In this document: positions 60,651 through 64,000 of the stretch, in pieces
Layout: each line of letters starts with the position of its first letter
Numbering within the stretch: the stretch's first letter is position 1
Assembly (NCBI RefSeq): GCF_002206625.1
Contig: NZ_NGUP01000001.1
Coordinates: 310,001-374,000 of the forward strand
Length of the DNA stretch: 64,000 bases
DNA from: Polynucleobacter campilacus
Lineage (GTDB): Bacteria > Pseudomonadota > Gammaproteobacteria > Burkholderiales > Burkholderiaceae
Reading direction: 5' to 3'
The notes under the pieces: model-generated
Told to the model about the DNA's origin: nothing
Databases searched by the model: none
What the model saw: the letters and a program-made list of their open reading frames with translations, nothing else
Made by a program: the position numbers and the translations under genes

Positions 60651-61640
60651 TTACTCCGCTTTTGCCCCTGAGCTTCTCACGACGTTTGCCATGCGATCGA
60701 AATCTTTGACAAGCAGTTGATTGAATTCAGCAGGCGTCAGATTGCCAATTTCTATCCCCTGGCGACGCATACGCTCAATGATGTCTGGCTGCTTAAGTAA
60801 TTTAGCCATTTCAGTGGAAATTTTATTAGTCACCTCTTTTGAAGTTCCAGCTGGAGCTAACAAGCCAAACCAACTATCAAATGCATAGCCCTTGACAGTA
60901 TTGCCAATCGGCGGAATACCAGGCACAAATGGTGAAGACTTCTCGGAAGACACCCCCAGGAAACGAATCCGGCTATCAGCTGCAAATGGCAGCGCGGCCA
61001 CATTTGCAGCGATGACTGCCTGAGCCCGGTTAGCCAGTAATTCGGTAATAGCATCACCCGTCCCTTTGGTAGGTACATGCACTAAATCAATGCCAGCCAT
61101 ACTATCGAAATAGGCCATCGCTAAATGAGAGGCGCTGCCGTTGCCAGCGCTGGCGTAATTGAATTGACCAGGTTTAGATTTCGCTAAGGCAATAAACTCG
61201 GCAATAGTCTTTGCTGGAAACTCAGTATTCGTCATCAAGATATAGCTGCTAGTACCAATATAGGCTGCTGCCGTGAAATCCTTGATCGGATCAAAGCTGA
61301 GTTTAGGAAATAAGGTGCCATTGATATTGTGACTCGCTGCAGCCATCACCAAGGTATATCCATCAGGGGCAGATTTCGAAACAATGCCAGTACCAACGGT
61401 ACCGCCAGCTCCCGCCTTATTTTCAACTAGGACAGTTTGGCCAAGTGCTTGGCCTAATTCATTCGAGAAGGATCTCGCTAAGGCATCTTGAACACTGCCT
61501 GGAGAAAATGGCACCACGATCTTGATCGGCTTATTGGGCCAAACTTCCGCTGCTAAGAGCGAATTTCCAAAGCCAATAAAAATAAGTCCGACGACTAAGT
61601 TTAAGAAATAGGAGATTTTTCGAGTCGGCCAAGTATTCAT
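60651..61640 (-). CDS. Bug-family (TctC-like) periplasmic binding protein
   Basis: From the ATG at 61640 the protein has 329 residues, a signal peptide (SLLAAE-VWPNKP) and PIKIVVPFSPGSVQDALAR. GGA lies 7 bases before this start; a frame from 61670 would add ten atypical residues. It has no permease neighbours. Same strand as the FAD dehydrogenase 28 bases downstream. Confidence 0.86.
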   Translation of the reverse strand: MNTWPTRKISYFLNLVVGLIFIGFGNSLLAAEVWPNKPIKIVVPFSPGSVQDALARSFSNELGQALGQTVLVENKAGAGGTVGTGIVSKSAPDGYTLVMAAASHNINGTLFPKLSFDPIKDFTAAAYIGTSSYILMTNTEFPAKTIAEFIALAKSKPGQFNYASAGNGSASHLAMAYFDSMAGIDLVHVPTKGTGDAITELLANRAQAVIAANVAALPFAADSRIRFLGVSSEKSSPFVPGIPPIGNTVKGYAFDSWFGLLAPAGTSKEVTNKISTEMAKLLKQPDIIERMRRQGIEIGNLTPAEFNQLLVKDFDRMANVVRSSGAKAE

Positions 61641-61718
61641 AGATATTCCGTTTGAAGGTCCAATTCCCAAAATGATACTAGGGATATGAATAGCCCACTT
61701 TAAGAGCGATAATGCGGC

Positions 61719-62267
61719 ATGGCTCTACGCGCAACCATCCACAAAGCCGACCTTCACGTCGCAGACTCTGACCGGCACTATTACGGCAGTCACTCCCTCA
61801 CCATTGCCAAGCACCCCTCTGAAACCGAAGAGCGAATGATGGTCAGAATCATCGCCTTTGCTTTGCAAGCAAATGAGGATTTGGCATTCACCAAAGGCTT
61901 AAGCGATACCGACGAACCTGATCTTTGGATCAAAGATCTCACTGATGCTATTAAGCTGTGGATTGAGATTGGTCAGCCTGATGAACGTCGTATTCTGAAA
62001 GCTTGCGGTAGATCAGATCAAGTGATTGTGTACTGCTATGGCGGACACACTAGCAAAATTTGGTGGGATGGCATTGCCAATAAACTCACACGCGCTCGCA
62101 ATCTCCAAGTTATTTCTATCCCAGCGACGCAAGCAAATGAACTCAATAAATTGGTTGAGCGCAGCATGGTCATTCATGTAAACATTCAGGATGGCGAAGC
62201 TTATGTCTCCTCAGATCAGGGGCAAGTAACGATCACACCTGAAATTTGGCGCAGTAATCAAGAGTAA
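61719..62267 (+). CDS. yaeQ: YaeQ family protein
   Basis: A 182-residue protein beginning MALRATIHKADLHVADSDRHYY with HPSETEERMMVRI, typical of YaeQ. The family has a PD-(D/E)XK-like fold; it was linked to suppression of RfaH loss, but its role is unclear. Read divergently from the Bug gene and 12 bases before the PIN protein. Confidence 0.92.
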   Translation: MALRATIHKADLHVADSDRHYYGSHSLTIAKHPSETEERMMVRIIAFALQANEDLAFTKGLSDTDEPDLWIKDLTDAIKLWIEIGQPDERRILKACGRSDQVIVYCYGGHTSKIWWDGIANKLTRARNLQVISIPATQANELNKLVERSMVIHVNIQDGEAYVSSDQGQVTITPEIWRSNQE

Positions 62268-62279
62268 ACATTTTTGTAG

Positions 62280-62696
62280 ATGAAATCCGTCGTCTTTGAT
62301 ACCAATGTTCTGCTAGATCTATTTGTCTTTAATGACTTTAGAGCACTACATTTAAAACAAGCCCTGATTGAGCAAAAAATTGATGCGCTTACCAGCCTAA
62401 AAACTCTGGAAGAGTTTGCAGATGTGATCTCTAGACCCCTGTTTTCTTTAGAGACAGTAGAACAAGAGAAAATCTTAGATCAATGGAAATCTCTATCAAG
62501 AGTCTTAGATGATCAAAGTCTATTGAGCTCCCCCTGGCTCTGCCAGGACCCTGATGATCAGATCTTTCTAGACCTAGCCTTTACCGCAAAGCCCTGCACT
62601 CTGATTAGTAAAGACAATGAAGTATTAAAGTTTGCCGCTCGGGCTGCAAAAGAGAATATTTTGATTTCTGCTGACTATCAGTCTTTAGACTTCTAG
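62280..62696 (+). CDS. PIN-domain protein (COG1569 type)
   Basis: A 138-residue PIN domain: [10 protein letters not shown] near the start, [11 protein letters not shown] in the middle, [11 protein letters not shown] and ISKDNEVL towards the end supply the acidic metal-binding residues. PIN proteins are often ribonuclease toxins, but no antitoxin gene is adjacent, so it may be a solitary domain. It probably shares transcription with yaeQ. The end overlaps the convergent oxidoreductase by 12 bases. Confidence 0.83.
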   Translation: MKSVVFDTNVLLDLFVFNDFRALHLKQALIEQKIDALTSLKTLEEFADVISRPLFSLETVEQEKILDQWKSLSRVLDDQSLLSSPWLCQDPDDQIFLDLAFTAKPCTLISKDNEVLKFAARAAKENILISADYQSLDF

Positions 62697-63692
62697 CGAC
62701 TGAGCAGCCTGTGCTGCAATTTCAAACGAACGCAAGCGGGCTTGATGATCAAAGATTTGTCCGGTGATGATGATTTCATCTGCTCCAGTAGCTTCTAGCC
62801 AATAAAGCATTCCTTTTTTAACGGTTTCTAGTGAGCCCACCACAGAGACTTGCAAGGTATGCGCTGCTGCTGCCTGCTCGTGGGGCTCACAAAATTCATC
62901 GAGATTCGTTATTGGTGGTGGTAATTGACCACGGGTATTACGCCGCATTCGAACCACATTTTGCTGCAGGGTTGTAAATAGATAAGCAGCCTCTTCATCT
63001 GTATCAGCAGCCACAACATTCATCACAAAAGCACAATACGGTTTATCTAATTTATCTGAGGGCTTAAAGAGCTCACGATAAATCCTCATTGCCTCCAATA
63101 ATTGATCGGGTGCAAAGTGTGAGGCAAATGTATAAGGTAAGCCAAAATGCGCAGCTAGCTGAGCGCCATAAAGACTAGAGCCTAGAATCCAAATTGGTAC
63201 CTCAGTGTTAGCGCCAGGAATGGCCTTAACAGTCTGACCCTCCTGAATCGGGCCAAAATAATGCTGCAATTCGCGCACATCTTGTGGAAACCGATCATCA
63301 CTACCAAGTAGATCTCGACGCAAGGCTCTTGCTGTCACCTGGTCGCTGCCAGGGGCCCTACCTAGACCCAAGTCAATTCGCCCGGGATAAAGAGACTCTA
63401 AGGTGCCAAACTGCTCAGCAATAACTAAGGGGGCATGGTTAGGCAGCATTACCCCGCCAGATCCTACGCGGATATGTGTTGTTCCTGCCGCCAAATATCC
63501 TATCAATACTGCTGTTGCAGAACTCGCATTCCCTGTCATATTGTGATGTTCAGCCACCCAATAGCGGGTATAGCCCCATTTTTCAGCATGCTGAGCAAGA
63601 TCCAAAGAATTACGCAAGGCATCAGCTGCAGTAAAACCGGCAGGAATGGGAGATATATCTAGAATGGAGTATGGGATGGGATTTGCCATCAC
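62685..63692 (-). CDS. LLM-class flavin-dependent oxidoreductase
   Basis: A 335-residue luciferase-like monooxygenase. [31 protein letters not shown] start, [32 protein letters not shown] and [11 protein letters not shown] are the typical blocks of the group (YhbW-like). It binds FMN; the substrate is unknown. Confidence 0.9.
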   Translation of the reverse strand: MMANPIPYSILDISPIPAGFTAADALRNSLDLAQHAEKWGYTRYWVAEHHNMTGNASSATAVLIGYLAAGTTHIRVGSGGVMLPNHAPLVIAEQFGTLESLYPGRIDLGLGRAPGSDQVTARALRRDLLGSDDRFPQDVRELQHYFGPIQEGQTVKAIPGANTEVPIWILGSSLYGAQLAAHFGLPYTFASHFAPDQLLEAMRIYRELFKPSDKLDKPYCAFVMNVVAADTDEEAAYLFTTLQQNVVRMRRNTRGQLPPPITNLDEFCEPHEQAAAAHTLQVSVVGSLETVKKGMLYWLEATGADEIIITGQIFDHQARLRSFEIAAQAAQSLEV

Positions 63693-63722
63693 AAGATCAT
63701 ACTGAGAAAGTACATTGTTGAC

Positions 63723-63944
63723 ATGACTAAGCCCAAAATGGCTGCCCCTGATGCGGGACTCTTTAAGCCCGGCAGCAAACTAAAACATCTAAAGACGGGT
63801 GGATTTTATAAAGTCGTCTTATTAGCAAATGTTGAAGCCTCTCTTGAGCCAGCCTACGTTTATGAATCAATGCAATCGCATGATTTTTGGATTAGGCCAA
63901 AAGCAGAAATGGAAGATGGGCGTTTTGAGCTTGTCTCAGAATAA
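63723..63944 (+). CDS. DUF1653 family protein
   Basis: A 73-residue protein matching the DUF1653 pattern: [39 protein letters not shown] and a final DGRFELV. The family has an SH3-like small beta fold and no known role. It is divergent from the LLM oxidoreductase and 12 bases before slyX. Confidence 0.85.
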   Translation: MTKPKMAAPDAGLFKPGSKLKHLKTGGFYKVVLLANVEASLEPAYVYESMQSHDFWIRPKAEMEDGRFELVSE

Positions 63945-63956
63945 AAGGTAAGTTAT

Positions 63957-64000
63957 ATGAGTGATGAGCGCATTACTAATCTAGAAATCAAATTGAGCTT
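63957..64000 (+). CDS. slyX: SlyX family protein, 5' end only
   Basis: The window ends 14 codons into a frame that reads MSDERITNLEIKLS, the start of the small coiled-coil SlyX family. AAAGGTAAG precedes the ATG. The identification rests on few residues and the typical heptad pattern. Confidence 0.6.
   Translation, partial: MSDERITNLEIKLS

Overview
The window looks like a chromosome segment of a freshwater Burkholderiaceae bacterium, most likely Polynucleobacter. The grounds are moderate GC, six orphan Bug-type periplasmic binding proteins, the trxA-rho-rpmE2 order, and betaproteobacterial styles of AddAB-like helicase/nuclease, YaeQ and UmuDC. Its centrepiece is a photosynthesis gene cluster at about 31.0-57.5 kb, so the organism is probably an aerobic anoxygenic phototroph that makes bacteriochlorophyll a. 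Names come from reading motifs and gene order, not from database searches.

Layout. 0-4.1 kb (minus strand): partial GT39-type glycosyltransferase, ribosomal protein L31 type B, Rho and thioredoxin. 4.3-10.8 kb: overlapping AddB-like nuclease and AddA-like helicase/nuclease. 10.9-17.8 kb: TPR membrane protein, Bug protein with a tartrate/malate dehydrogenase, a LexA-boxed umuDC operon ending in an unrecognised 47-residue ORF, a UPF0114 membrane protein, a HigBA-type toxin-antitoxin pair and a YkgJ-type cysteine cluster protein. 17.8-27.0 kb: organic-acid catabolism block (four Bug proteins, PDC-hydrolase-like amidohydrolase, isocitrate-lyase/PEP-mutase family lyase, Asp/Glu-racemase family protein, IlvD/Edd dehydratase, TauD/TfdA dioxygenase). 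27.3-30.8 kb: ABC exporter, epimerase and small membrane proteins.

Photosynthesis cluster. bchNBL encodes dark-operative protochlorophyllide reductase. Directly next to it, convergent, lies a light-dependent protochlorophyllide oxidoreductase (LPOR) with the YKDSK catalytic motif, so the cell has both solutions to the same step. An anchored alpha/beta hydrolase and bchO follow, then bchD and bchI on the minus strand, bchH, crtE, crtF, bchCXYZ and the puf operon, then crtI. The puf operon is not a plain pufBALMC: a 48-residue ORF is stitched between bchZ and pufB by overlapping stop/start codons, and a 74-residue single-membrane-span protein is encoded between pufB and pufA. TGT-N12-ACA palindromes (PpsR/CrtJ type) precede bchH and bchC. 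bchF, bchM, acsF/bchE, bchG, bchP, puhA, crtB/C/D and ppsR are not in the window, so the cluster must be split or the rest lie outside.

Right flank. crtI abuts an ABC-F (uup-like) gene that lacks its 3' end; its reading frame runs antisense into crtI. This looks like a scar from insertion or rearrangement of the photosynthesis cluster. Ordinary genes follow: FAD-dependent dehydrogenase, Bug protein, YaeQ, PIN-domain protein, LLM-class flavin oxidoreductase, DUF1653 protein and the start of slyX.
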